Assembly (NCBI GenBank): GCA_002729295.1
Contig: PBTU01000018.1
Location: forward strand, 1 to 10,470
Length of the DNA: 10,470 nt
Direction: 5' to 3'
Source: Verrucomicrobiales bacterium
GTDB taxonomy: Bacteria > Verrucomicrobiota > Verrucomicrobiia > Verrucomicrobiales > Akkermansiaceae
A program made the position numbers and the translations under genes. The first letter of the stretch is position 1; every line of letters starts with the position of its first letter. The notes beneath the pieces were generated by a model. It was given only the letters and a program-made list of their open reading frames with translations, did no database searches and was not told the DNA's origin. This document shows positions 1 through 6,617 of this stretch, one piece after another.

Positions 1-13
1 CCCGGGCTTTTTT
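1..13 (+). terminator. Possible 3' arm of an intrinsic terminator, cut by the window edge
   Basis: The window opens with CCCGGGC followed directly by six T. A GC-rich arm running into a T-tract is what the 3' half of a plus-strand intrinsic terminator looks like; the matching 5' arm would lie before position 1. If so, a plus-strand gene to the left converges on ilvN. Only half of the structure is visible, so this is a weak call. Confidence 0.25.
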
Positions 14-35
14 GAGCCTGGAGACCGGGGATACG

Positions 36-64
36 AAAAAAGCGACAGATTCTAGGTCCGCCGC
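36..64 (-). terminator. Intrinsic terminator of the ilvBN operon
   Basis: On the minus strand, about 30 bases after the ilvN stop codon, GCGGCGGA (64-57) pairs with TCTGTCGC (49-42) to give an 8-bp stem with two G-U wobbles. The loop has 7 nt, and six T (41-36) follow directly. This is the standard Rho-independent layout and fits the end of the ilvB-ilvN transcript. Stem and T-tract are read directly; function is inferred. Confidence 0.7.
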
Positions 65-93
65 CTCGTAAGAAATGATCTAATTCCTTAATT

Positions 94-633
94 CTAGGTT
101 GCCTGACTGCCTCGGGCCATGACGACTTTTCCGGTGCGGACGGTCTCGATGACCTCGAATTGCTCGAGCATGATGACGGCAGCGTCCAGCTTGCTTGTGG
201 TACCGGTAAACATGGCGATCATGGAGTCCGGGCTGAGATCGACGGTTTTTCCAGCGAAATGCTCGATGACCTGAAGGGCGGAGGATCGCTCGTCTTTGTC
301 AGCGAGGATTTTCACGAGGAGCATTTCACGAACTACTGAGTTGGCAGCGGTGTGCTCGTAGCAGTGGATGACATCGATGAGCTTGTTGACTTGCTTGATG
401 ATCTGCTCGAATCCTTCCGGGCTGCCGGAAATGTCAACGGTCATGCGTGAAAATGCGCCGGTGCGGCCTTCAGAAACAACGAGAGAGTCGATATTGAATG
501 CGCGCCGGGAAAAGACCTGGCAAATGCGCATCAGGACTCCGGGGCTGTTGTTCACGAGAATCGACAGGGTGTTTGACGCCCCGCGTTGGGAGTCTTCAAG
601 AGGTGTATCTGTGGTGACGATAGTCTTGGACAT
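94..633 (-). CDS. ilvN: Acetolactate synthase small (regulatory) subunit
   Basis: Regulatory subunit of acetohydroxyacid synthase (179 aa). It stimulates the catalytic subunit and carries valine feedback inhibition in branched-chain amino acid synthesis; cytoplasmic. An N-terminal ACT domain spans about residues 21-95 (NTLSILVNNSPGVLMRI, then FNIDSLVVSEG), and the C-terminal ALS small-subunit domain about 100-175 (REMLLVKI through GKVVMARG). N29 and G32 align with Asn11 and Gly14 of E. coli IlvH, residues needed for valine sensitivity, so feedback control is probably intact. Length is slightly above the usual 160-170 aa because of about 20 extra N-terminal residues. The ATG at 633 lies 51 bp after the ilvB stop and has no Shine-Dalgarno sequence. 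It is the distal gene of an ilvB-ilvN operon. The last codons plus downstream bases share a repeat with the ilvB 3' end (see findings). Identification is very secure; the symbol follows operon position, and ilvH would be an equally valid name. Confidence 0.96.
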   Translation of the reverse strand: MSKTIVTTDTPLEDSQRGASNTLSILVNNSPGVLMRICQVFSRRAFNIDSLVVSEGRTGAFSRMTVDISGSPEGFEQIIKQVNKLIDVIHCYEHTAANSVVREMLLVKILADKDERSSALQVIEHFAGKTVDLSPDSMIAMFTGTTSKLDAAVIMLEQFEVIETVRTGKVVMARGSQAT

Positions 634-684
634 TGGAAGTGGTTGTTGGATTATCGGGGGGAGAAATGATCCCTGAAAAAATTC

Positions 685-2415
685 CTAGGTTGAGCCGACA
701 GGCTTAGCCATTTGGATTTTGGGAGGCTCTGTAATCATGTCCTCCAGAGCAGCGCCGGCTGGGATCATCGGGAAGACGTTTTCGGTCTTCACACACTCAG
801 CGTGGATTAGGATAGGCCCGTCGTTATACGCGAGGGCTTCCTCGATCTTGCGGGCGCAATCTACTGGTCGTTTGAAGTGCACGCTCGGAATTCCATAGGC
901 TGCTGCGAGCTTGCTGAAGTCCGGGTTGCCGACGAGGTCCACTCCGGATTCGCGGTTTTCGAAGAAGAGCTCCTGCCACTGCCGAACCATGCCGAGGTAG
1001 TGGTTGTTGAGAACAACAATCTTAATGGGCAATTTGTGAATCGCGGCGGTGGCGAGTTCGAAGAGGGTCATCTGGAATCCACCATCGCCTGAGATCGAGA
1101 CGACGGTTTTCTCCGGATGCGCCAGCTGCGCTCCGATTGCGGCGGGGAAGCCGAAGCCCATCGTTCCAGCTCCGCCCGAGGAGAGCCAGTGGAACGACTC
1201 GCTATTCTTGTAGAACTGCGCGGCCCACATCTGGTGTTGTCCCACGTCGGTTGAAACGATGGCTTTTCCTTGTGTTTGTTCGTAGAGCTCCTCAATGACT
1301 TGCTGCATCCGCAAGCCCCCTTGCTTCTTGTATGAAAGAGGGTATTTCTTCTTGTAGCCATCCAATTTGGCGCGCCATTCGGTTGTTTCCAAAGGAGTGG
1401 TGAGGATCTCGTTGAGCTGAATCAAGGCTGCTTTGGCGTCTCCTACAATCTGGACGTCTGGCCGGATCATTTTTTCCATTTCCGCAGGATCGATATCGAT
1501 GTGGATAATCTTGGCGTCGGCGCAGAATTTGTCCGGCTGACCAATGATCCGGTCATCGAAGCGGGATCCGACATTCAAGAGAAGGTCGCACTCTACCATC
1601 GCCTTGTTGGCGTAAGCAGTGCCGTGCATTCCCAGCATGCCGAGAGAAAGCTCATGGGTTTCGGGGAAGACGCCTTTGCCTAAGAGGGTGGAAGTGACCG
1701 GGACATTGAGAGTTTCAGCCAACTGCATCAGCTCTTTGTCCGCACGGGAAATCATGGCTCCCTGGCCGGCGAGAATGACGGGGCATTTCGCGGTGGCGAT
1801 CATTGCGGCCGCTTCTTCAATGCCCTTTGGGTCGATGTTGTGAGCCTCGTATGGGTCGTAGCCGGGAAGATCGAGTTCCGGGTTCATGTTGGCGGTAAAC
1901 ATTGCCGAGGAGACGTCCTTTGGCACATCAATCAGAACGGGACCAGGGCGACCAGTGGTGGCGATATGGTAGGCCTCCTTGGCAACACGAACGAGATCGT
2001 TGGTTTCCTTGACGAGGTAGTTGTGTTTCACCACGGGAATGGTGATTCCGAAAATGTCGGCCTCTTGGAAGGCGTCCTTGCCCAGCATCCAGGTGACTTG
2101 CTGTCCGCAGACCACAATCATGGGGACGGAATCCATTTGTGCGGTCATGAGTCCAGTGACGGTGTTTCCAGCTCCGGGTCCGGAAGTGACAAGAACGGCA
2201 GCGGGCTTTCCGGTGGCGCGGGCGTAGCCGTCAGCCATGTGCACGGCGCCTTGCTCGTGACGAACGAGGATGAACTTCATCCTAGTTTTCATCGTCTCGA
2301 GGGCGTCGAAAATTGGAATCGCGGCTCCTCCGGAATATCCGAAGATGTATTCGATTCCTAGGTCATCGAGGGTTTTAATGAGAGCCTGTGCTCCGTCGAG
2401 TTGCTTCTTGCTCAT
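685..2415 (-). CDS. ilvB: Acetolactate synthase large (catalytic) subunit
   Basis: ThDP-dependent catalytic subunit of acetohydroxyacid synthase, 576 aa, the usual family length. It condenses two pyruvates to 2-acetolactate (valine, leucine) or pyruvate with 2-oxobutyrate to acetohydroxybutyrate (isoleucine). Three TPP-enzyme domains are visible: the N-terminal domain with the ThDP-activating Glu54 in RHEQGA; the central FAD-binding-type domain about 200-330 with GSRFDDR (283-289); and the C-terminal ThDP domain with GDGG (443-446) and NNHYLGMVRQWQ starting at 470, the Mg2+/pyrophosphate motif. The ATG at 2415 is chosen because MSKKQLDGAQ matches family N termini. The frame stays open to a TTG at 2466, which would add 17 unlikely residues. 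No Shine-Dalgarno sequence precedes the ATG. The preceding 164 bp (2416-2579), downstream of the deacetylase gene, must hold any separate promoter; I see no convincing consensus, T-box or leader peptide there. It is followed by ilvN. ilvC is not in the window. Confidence 0.96.
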   Translation of the reverse strand: MSKKQLDGAQALIKTLDDLGIEYIFGYSGGAAIPIFDALETMKTRMKFILVRHEQGAVHMADGYARATGKPAAVLVTSGPGAGNTVTGLMTAQMDSVPMIVVCGQQVTWMLGKDAFQEADIFGITIPVVKHNYLVKETNDLVRVAKEAYHIATTGRPGPVLIDVPKDVSSAMFTANMNPELDLPGYDPYEAHNIDPKGIEEAAAMIATAKCPVILAGQGAMISRADKELMQLAETLNVPVTSTLLGKGVFPETHELSLGMLGMHGTAYANKAMVECDLLLNVGSRFDDRIIGQPDKFCADAKIIHIDIDPAEMEKMIRPDVQIVGDAKAALIQLNEILTTPLETTEWRAKLDGYKKKYPLSYKKQGGLRMQQVIEELYEQTQGKAIVSTDVGQHQMWAAQFYKNSESFHWLSSGGAGTMGFGFPAAIGAQLAHPEKTVVSISGDGGFQMTLFELATAAIHKLPIKIVVLNNHYLGMVRQWQELFFENRESGVDLVGNPDFSKLAAAYGIPSVHFKRPVDCARKIEEALAYNDGPILIHAECVKTENVFPMIPAGAALEDMITEPPKIQMAKPVGST

Positions 2416-2579
2416 AAAGATTGCTTGTTGCGGGCGAAGTATGCTTTTTTCGTGCTGGGAAATCAAGGAAAATGTCCCGATTTGAGGAGAGTTGGGTTAT
2501 TTTTCTTATCGGATCGTTTGAAAATCGCCATTTTTCTGTGAATAAGGTGATTTAGTGGGCTTGTATCCGGTGAAGATCG

Positions 2580-3710
2580 CTATTTTCCCTGATAGGCAGC
2601 CTCCCGATCGATTTTGAAGGTCCACTTCATCTCGGGTTCGAATGACTCAGCTTCGTCGAGTTTCCATTGGATGGAAACTTCGCAAAATTTCTGACGTAGG
2701 GGGCGGGAGACTCTCCAAGTGAGGGCGTTAGTCGTAGTGTCAAAATCGGCCGGGACCTCGCCAAATCCAGATACTTTCATTCTGAGGGATCTTGGATCGA
2801 GGTTTTCTACCTTTGAGAGATCCGCAGAAATGAGTGGTAATCGGGCTGCCACGAGATTGCCGGGCGCGGGTGACACGGGATGAGGGAGGGTGACCGGGAC
2901 ATCGGCTACGAGGCTGCCATTTCGGAACACGAGCGCTGCTTTGAAGGCTGAGTCGTGGTTCCCAAGCACGATGTAGCGGGGAAGAATGTGTCCGTCGGTA
3001 TCCCGGCGGATTTTTCCGGGTTTGACCGTGAAGAGGTTGTCGTAGCCCAGTTCATCGGCGAGCTCGAACATCTCGTCGGTGTGATAACCACCGGGATAGG
3101 CGTAGGTCGTGACGGTTTGCTTGAATTTCTCTTCGAGGAAGGTTTTGGAATCTCCCAACTCGGTTCGGAGAAAGATGTCGTAAGGTTCCTTTCCGGCACG
3201 CGCCGCTTTTTTGACTCTACTGGGAAAAGGATGGCTCACTGAGTGGGAGCCAATGGTGCAGAGATCACTTTGGATCATTTCTTGGATCATAGCGTAGGAC
3301 ATGGCGCGTCCTCCGCGGGAAGATCCGACGTAGTTCTTGTAGAGGTAGACCGTGAAGGGGAATTGAAATTCCTTCATGATGGGGAAAGCCTCGGTGTAGA
3401 CCGAGCGCCAGCCGTCATCCATCGTGAGAAGAATGGATTGCGGGGGAAGCTCGGCTGCCCCACGTCGCCACGCCAGAAATTTGGCTAGGGTGATGACGGG
3501 GATTTTTGAGGCTCTGATAGCCTCCATTTGCTCACGAAATTTTGAGGTCGGAATGAGCATCTCGGTGGCAGGTTTTGTGGGGTGGAAGACATGGTAGCCA
3601 AGCACGGAGACTCTCGCGCCGTCGTCTCCGATAATTTCGGCATCCTCTTGAGCAAGGCAGTAGGAGGCGGGGAAAAGTCCGCTGAGGATAACAGAGAGGA
3701 GTTTTTTCAT
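2580..3710 (-). CDS. Secreted polysaccharide deacetylase (NodB/CE4 fold)
   Basis: 376 aa with a signal peptide (MKKLLSVILSGLFPASYCLA, cleavage probably before Q21), so exported to the periplasm or surface. Residues about 34-260 are a NodB-type deacetylase domain. Motif 1 is TMDDG (96-100), with D98 as likely catalytic base and D99 as metal ligand. Motif 2 is H156-SVS-H160, the two metal histidines. Motif 3 is YPGG (205-208). Such enzymes remove N- or O-acetyl groups from polysaccharides such as peptidoglycan, chitin-like polymers or poly-N-acetylglucosamine; the substrate here cannot be read. Residues about 265-376 form a further, probably beta-rich domain I do not recognise. The frame is open far upstream, but the ATG at 3710 is chosen because it begins the signal peptide and lies 19 bp after the lipoprotein stop, implying an operon. 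No Shine-Dalgarno sequence is visible. The domain call is firm; the physiological role is unknown. Confidence 0.88.
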   Translation of the reverse strand: MKKLLSVILSGLFPASYCLAQEDAEIIGDDGARVSVLGYHVFHPTKPATEMLIPTSKFREQMEAIRASKIPVITLAKFLAWRRGAAELPPQSILLTMDDGWRSVYTEAFPIMKEFQFPFTVYLYKNYVGSSRGGRAMSYAMIQEMIQSDLCTIGSHSVSHPFPSRVKKAARAGKEPYDIFLRTELGDSKTFLEEKFKQTVTTYAYPGGYHTDEMFELADELGYDNLFTVKPGKIRRDTDGHILPRYIVLGNHDSAFKAALVFRNGSLVADVPVTLPHPVSPAPGNLVAARLPLISADLSKVENLDPRSLRMKVSGFGEVPADFDTTTNALTWRVSRPLRQKFCEVSIQWKLDEAESFEPEMKWTFKIDREAAYQGK

Positions 3711-3729
3711 ACGGGATATGTTGAGGATA

Positions 3730-4305
3730 CTACCATCCAAGCGTCCGCAATCGAGCGCGGAAGTTTTCTTCTGCACCTTCGGTGACGATTCGGTAGTATC
3801 CCATACGGCGGTCGGGTCCTGATAGGGGAAAGCCTTCAGTTGAAAAGTAGGCTCCGTGAGCTGCTGACGAGAGTGATTCTTGAAACCAGCGGACATTCTT
3901 TCCTTTGACTGTCGCGTTGCGCCATTTTTGTGCAACGTTGGTTGTCGATCCACTGTTGATTTTCTCTCCACCGGGGGCATCGGGTGGGGTTTTGATTGCG
4001 GGGAGTGGTTTGACATATCCGTAGATGAGAAGACAGGTGAATGGCTTGGTAGGATCGGCATACATCAAGCGATAGCCTCCACGTGATGAGACCTCGATGG
4101 AGGGCTTGCCCCATTTGGCGAACATCGATGATTTTAAGATGGGAATTTTAACTCCAGCCAGGGAATCGGCATTCTCAAGCTCTAGGGCTCTGTCGCTAAC
4201 CTGTTCACGCCAGGATTCGACGGGCTCCTCTCCACTGTCAACCGGAGGAGCCGTATTGCAATTCACGAGAAGGAGGGCGGTGAAGATGACTAAGAGTTTT
4301 TTCAT
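3730..4305 (-). CDS. Putative lipoprotein of unknown function
   Basis: 191 aa, family not recognised. The N terminus MKKLLVIFTALLLVNC is a signal sequence with Cys16 as likely lipidated residue; the lipobox LVNC has an unusual Asn at -1, so lipidation is probable rather than certain. The mature part contains KWGKPS (64-69) followed by RGGYRLMYADP (75-85), which loosely resembles small envelope lipoproteins of the BamE/SmpA kind. That is only a resemblance. A linker rich in P, G and S spans about 105-122, and a C-terminal block (140-191) ends in RTLGW. The ATG at 4305 is chosen for its signal peptide; an upstream extension to 4536 is open but lacks protein-like features. It is the first gene of a pair with the deacetylase 19 bp downstream, suggesting a joint envelope role. 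The 211 bp upstream contain a possible -10 box and an inverted repeat. Confidence 0.72.
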   Translation of the reverse strand: MKKLLVIFTALLLVNCNTAPPVDSGEEPVESWREQVSDRALELENADSLAGVKIPILKSSMFAKWGKPSIEVSSRGGYRLMYADPTKPFTCLLIYGYVKPLPAIKTPPDAPGGEKINSGSTTNVAQKWRNATVKGKNVRWFQESLSSAAHGAYFSTEGFPLSGPDRRMGYYRIVTEGAEENFRARLRTLGW

Positions 4306-4374
4306 GGGTGTTGATAAAGGTTGGGAAAGGTAAAGTCGCCAGAAGATTTGTCGCACGTCGTTTGAGGGAGGAGA

Positions 4375-4397
4375 AATATAAAATGAGCAGGTCTCAT
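4375..4397 (-). promoter_or_regulatory. Possible promoter and operator of the lipoprotein-deacetylase pair
   Basis: On the minus strand a TATATT hexamer (4380-4375) lies about 70 bp before the lipoprotein ATG. Directly upstream is a perfect 5-bp inverted repeat, ATGAG and CTCAT separated by 5 nt (4383-4397), where a regulator could bind. No good -35 match exists at 16-18 bp spacing, so the promoter call is weak. The rest of the 211-bp gap (4306-4516) shows only a 5-bp hairpin and no convincing terminator for the M20 gene. Confidence 0.25.
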
Positions 4398-4516
4398 AAG
4401 TGCGGAGATCGATGGGCGGAAAGGACAAGCGAGAATCGTACGGATTATTAACCATCAAGATCAGGAGGCTTCCTACAAGCCACAAAATTTGGCCGCCTTC
4501 AGTGAGAGAAATGAAA

Positions 4517-5635
4517 TTAGTCGGACAGGCCAGCAATCAAGTGGCTAAACCAATCAGCGCCTTTTTCGAGGTCTGGGATTTTAATGAATTCGTCGGCGGT
4601 GTGGGCTTGATCGATCGATCCCGGGCCGAGGCAAATCGAGGGAATGCCGGCATTTGCAAGATGGGAGGCATCGGAAAACCATGGAGCGCCGGTGAGGATC
4701 AGGTTGGGGTGGATGGTTTTGAGGCGACCAATCCAGGCATGGTCGGATTTGAGATCCATAGGAGGAAATTCCATGGCGTTGGTGATTTCCGCGTGCGTGA
4801 GGAAATCCCGAAGCTGGTCAATTCCGGATTGATTCTCGATAAATGAGGGCACGGTGCGGATGTCGATCTCAGCGCTGGCTTTGTCGGGCACAATGTTCGC
4901 ACGGGTCCCTCCTTTGATTTTTCCGATATTGATCGTGGAGGAGCCGAGAACCTGATGGCTGTGGTTGGAAAGCTGCCCACCGAAGTCGTTGACGAGTCGG
5001 TTGAGTTCCTCAGTGAGCTTCATGATGGCATTGTCGCCCAAGTGAGGCTGGGAGGCATGGGTTGAACGTCCTTGGGCCTCGATGGTGGCCCAAAGGCAAC
5101 CCTTTGTGCAATAGACGGCCTCGAGTGAGGTCGGTTCGCCCGCGATGGCAAATTCGTATTCGTCGGCATGATGTTGGGCGAAGTGTTGGGAGCCCGGCTG
5201 ACTTGATTCTTCGCCCATGAATCCCACGAAATCGACGGCGATCGGGAGATTGGCAAGATTGGCGGCATTTTCTTTGAGCCCCCATAGCATTGCGGCCATG
5301 GGGCCTTTGGTATCTGAGCTGCCACGGCCCCAGATCTTGCCGTCTTTGATTTCCGCTGAAAAGGGATCGATGCTCATTCCGGCGATGCTAACGGTGTCAA
5401 GATGGGGGCCGAGGAGGATGCGTTGTCGATTCTCTGGACCTGGAGCACGCGCGATGAGATTGGGGCGACCGGGAAGGGGTTCCTCTTGAGTGATCTTAAA
5501 ACCAAGCGGTTCGAGAAATTCTCCGATAAAGGCGGCCATCGCGGATTCTCCTTCTGGCGAGACCCCAGGGTCACCATCGGGGTTTACCGAGGGAATACGA
5601 ATGAGAGCCTGGAGGAGTTCGATAACGGAATTCAC
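4517..5635 (-). CDS. M20 family metallopeptidase/deacylase, ArgE/DapE type
   Basis: 372 aa dizinc hydrolase with the complete M20 active site. Metal ligands are H78 (GPHLDTV), D108 (GRGSSDTKG), E143, E167 (AGEPT) and H345 (QAHTADE). E142 in GEES is the general base, and D80 orients the first histidine. H193 in GRSTHAS is the conserved dimerisation-domain histidine, and NIVPDKA with DIRTVP mark that lid domain (about 180-290). Family members remove acyl groups from N-acetylornithine (ArgE), succinyl-diaminopimelate (DapE) or small peptides; cytoplasmic, no signal peptide. The stretch GPGSIDQAHTADEF favours an ArgE-like deacetylase, but motifs alone do not fix the substrate. The start is GTG at 5635: an in-frame TAG lies four codons upstream, and the N terminus IELLQALIRIPSVNP is typical. 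No Shine-Dalgarno sequence is visible. The gene is divergent from the ThuA gene across 79 bp, and no neighbour is an arginine or lysine gene. Confidence 0.88.
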   Translation of the reverse strand: MNSVIELLQALIRIPSVNPDGDPGVSPEGESAMAAFIGEFLEPLGFKITQEEPLPGRPNLIARAPGPENRQRILLGPHLDTVSIAGMSIDPFSAEIKDGKIWGRGSSDTKGPMAAMLWGLKENAANLANLPIAVDFVGFMGEESSQPGSQHFAQHHADEYEFAIAGEPTSLEAVYCTKGCLWATIEAQGRSTHASQPHLGDNAIMKLTEELNRLVNDFGGQLSNHSHQVLGSSTINIGKIKGGTRANIVPDKASAEIDIRTVPSFIENQSGIDQLRDFLTHAEITNAMEFPPMDLKSDHAWIGRLKTIHPNLILTGAPWFSDASHLANAGIPSICLGPGSIDQAHTADEFIKIPDLEKGADWFSHLIAGLSD

Positions 5636-5690
5636 GGGGGCAACCTAACCTAGGATTATGGATCTGGAAGTTTTTCGTCTTGGCAATTGA

Positions 5691-5699
5691 GGGGAGGAA
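5691..5699 (+). promoter_or_regulatory. Displaced Shine-Dalgarno-like sequence before the ThuA gene
   Basis: GGGGAGGAA is the best Shine-Dalgarno match before any gene here, but it ends 15 nt before the ATG at 5715, against the usual 5-9 nt. No in-frame start lies closer; a GTG at 5702 is in another frame. It may act through a longer spacing or be incidental. The 79-bp divergent gap otherwise shows no strong promoter consensus on either strand. Confidence 0.3.
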
Positions 5700-5714
5700 C
5701 GGTGAGACTACCCC

Positions 5715-6611
5715 ATGAGAAACAAACTAACTCTCGGATTAGCCGTTGTGGTGATGTCTTGCCTGGCCTATGTCGGCCTCGCGAAGAAAATTGAAGGAGG
5801 AGACGATAAGCTTCTCAGAGTCCTCATTATTGACGGGCAAAATAATCATAAGTGGGAATCTACCACTCCAGTGATGCAGGATGCTTTTAAAAGCAGTGGT
5901 CGCTATACCGTAGATGTCAGCACCAGCCCGGGTAAAAAAGGCACCGATGAAGAGTGGGACAAATGGCGTCCTGATTTCTCCAAATACGACGTCGTCGTGA
6001 GTAATTACAATGGTCAGATGTGGCCTGGCGAAGTTCGTACCGCATTTGTAAACTTTGTGAAAAGTGGAGGCGGATTTGTCGTGGTTCACGCGGCCGACAA
6101 CGCCTTCGCGATGTGGCCTGAATACAACGAGATGATTGGCCTTGGCGGATGGGGCGGACGCAGCGAGAGAAGTGGCCCTTATGTTTACTACAAAGATGGC
6201 AAGCTTGTCCGTGACACCTCCAAAGGAAAAGGCGGAGGCCACGGTCCCCAGCACGAATTTGTTGTGACCAATCGCGATAATGCCCACCCAATCACGAAAG
6301 GAATGCCGACCGAATGGCTTCACACCAAAGATGAGCTTTATGACACTCTTCGTGGACCAGCCAACAATATGAAGGTTCTCGCTACCGCTCCCAGCCAGAA
6401 GAGTAATCGCGATGAGCCAATGCTGATGGCTCTCGACTATGGGAAAGGTCGTGTCTTCCACACCACCCTTGGTCACGCCGATTACTCCATGAAATGCCGT
6501 GGTTTCTATGACACCTTGAATCGTGGCGCCGAGTGGGCTGCCACTGGTGAAGTGACCCTTGAGTGGTCCAAGGACTTTCCCGGTAAGGACAAGCTCAGCC
6601 CCATTAAGTAG
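5715..6611 (+). CDS. Secreted ThuA-domain protein
   Basis: 298 aa. It begins with a signal peptide (MRNKLTLGLAVVVMSCLAYVGLA, likely cleaved before K24; C16 in VMSC could instead be a lipidation site). Residues about 34-285 form a ThuA-like domain, a class I glutamine-amidotransferase-like fold. Typical family marks are DGQNNHKWESTTP (40-52), FVVVHAADNAF, HEFVVTNRDNAHPITKGMP, YGKGRVFHTTLGHADYS and the closing AEWAATG. ThuA was named for trehalose utilisation in rhizobia. Secreted relatives are very common in Planctomycetota and Verrucomicrobiota, often beside sugar enzymes, but their activity is mostly undefined. Codon choice (CGT, CTT, GGT, ACC) resembles that of the two ribosomal protein genes more than that of its neighbours, hinting at high expression. 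The transporter gene follows after 6 bp, so the two are almost certainly cotranscribed. The domain is firm; reaction and substrate are not known. Confidence 0.88.
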   Translation: MRNKLTLGLAVVVMSCLAYVGLAKKIEGGDDKLLRVLIIDGQNNHKWESTTPVMQDAFKSSGRYTVDVSTSPGKKGTDEEWDKWRPDFSKYDVVVSNYNGQMWPGEVRTAFVNFVKSGGGFVVVHAADNAFAMWPEYNEMIGLGGWGGRSERSGPYVYYKDGKLVRDTSKGKGGGHGPQHEFVVTNRDNAHPITKGMPTEWLHTKDELYDTLRGPANNMKVLATAPSQKSNRDEPMLMALDYGKGRVFHTTLGHADYSMKCRGFYDTLNRGAEWAATGEVTLEWSKDFPGKDKLSPIK

Positions 6612-6617
6612 GGCTGC

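Noticed and set aside
1840..2361. Long plus-strand open frame opposite ilvB
   Set aside because: It is a shadow of the ilvB coding sequence with no protein-like features of its own.
2416..2466. TTG start giving 17 more residues to IlvB
   Set aside because: The added residues do not fit the family N terminus, while the ATG at 2415 starts exactly at the expected MSKKQLDGAQ.
2416..2579. T-box, leader peptide or branched-chain amino acid attenuator before ilvB
   Set aside because: No T-box sequence, no short frame rich in Leu, Ile or Val codons, and no terminator-antiterminator pair could be found.
3711..4061. Extension of the deacetylase upstream through the lipoprotein gene in another frame
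   Set aside because: The extra 117 residues look random, overlap a gene with its own signal peptide, and would bury the deacetylase signal peptide in the interior.
4306..4536. Extension of the lipoprotein by 77 residues
   Set aside because: It would bury the lipoprotein signal sequence and run over the end of the M20 gene.
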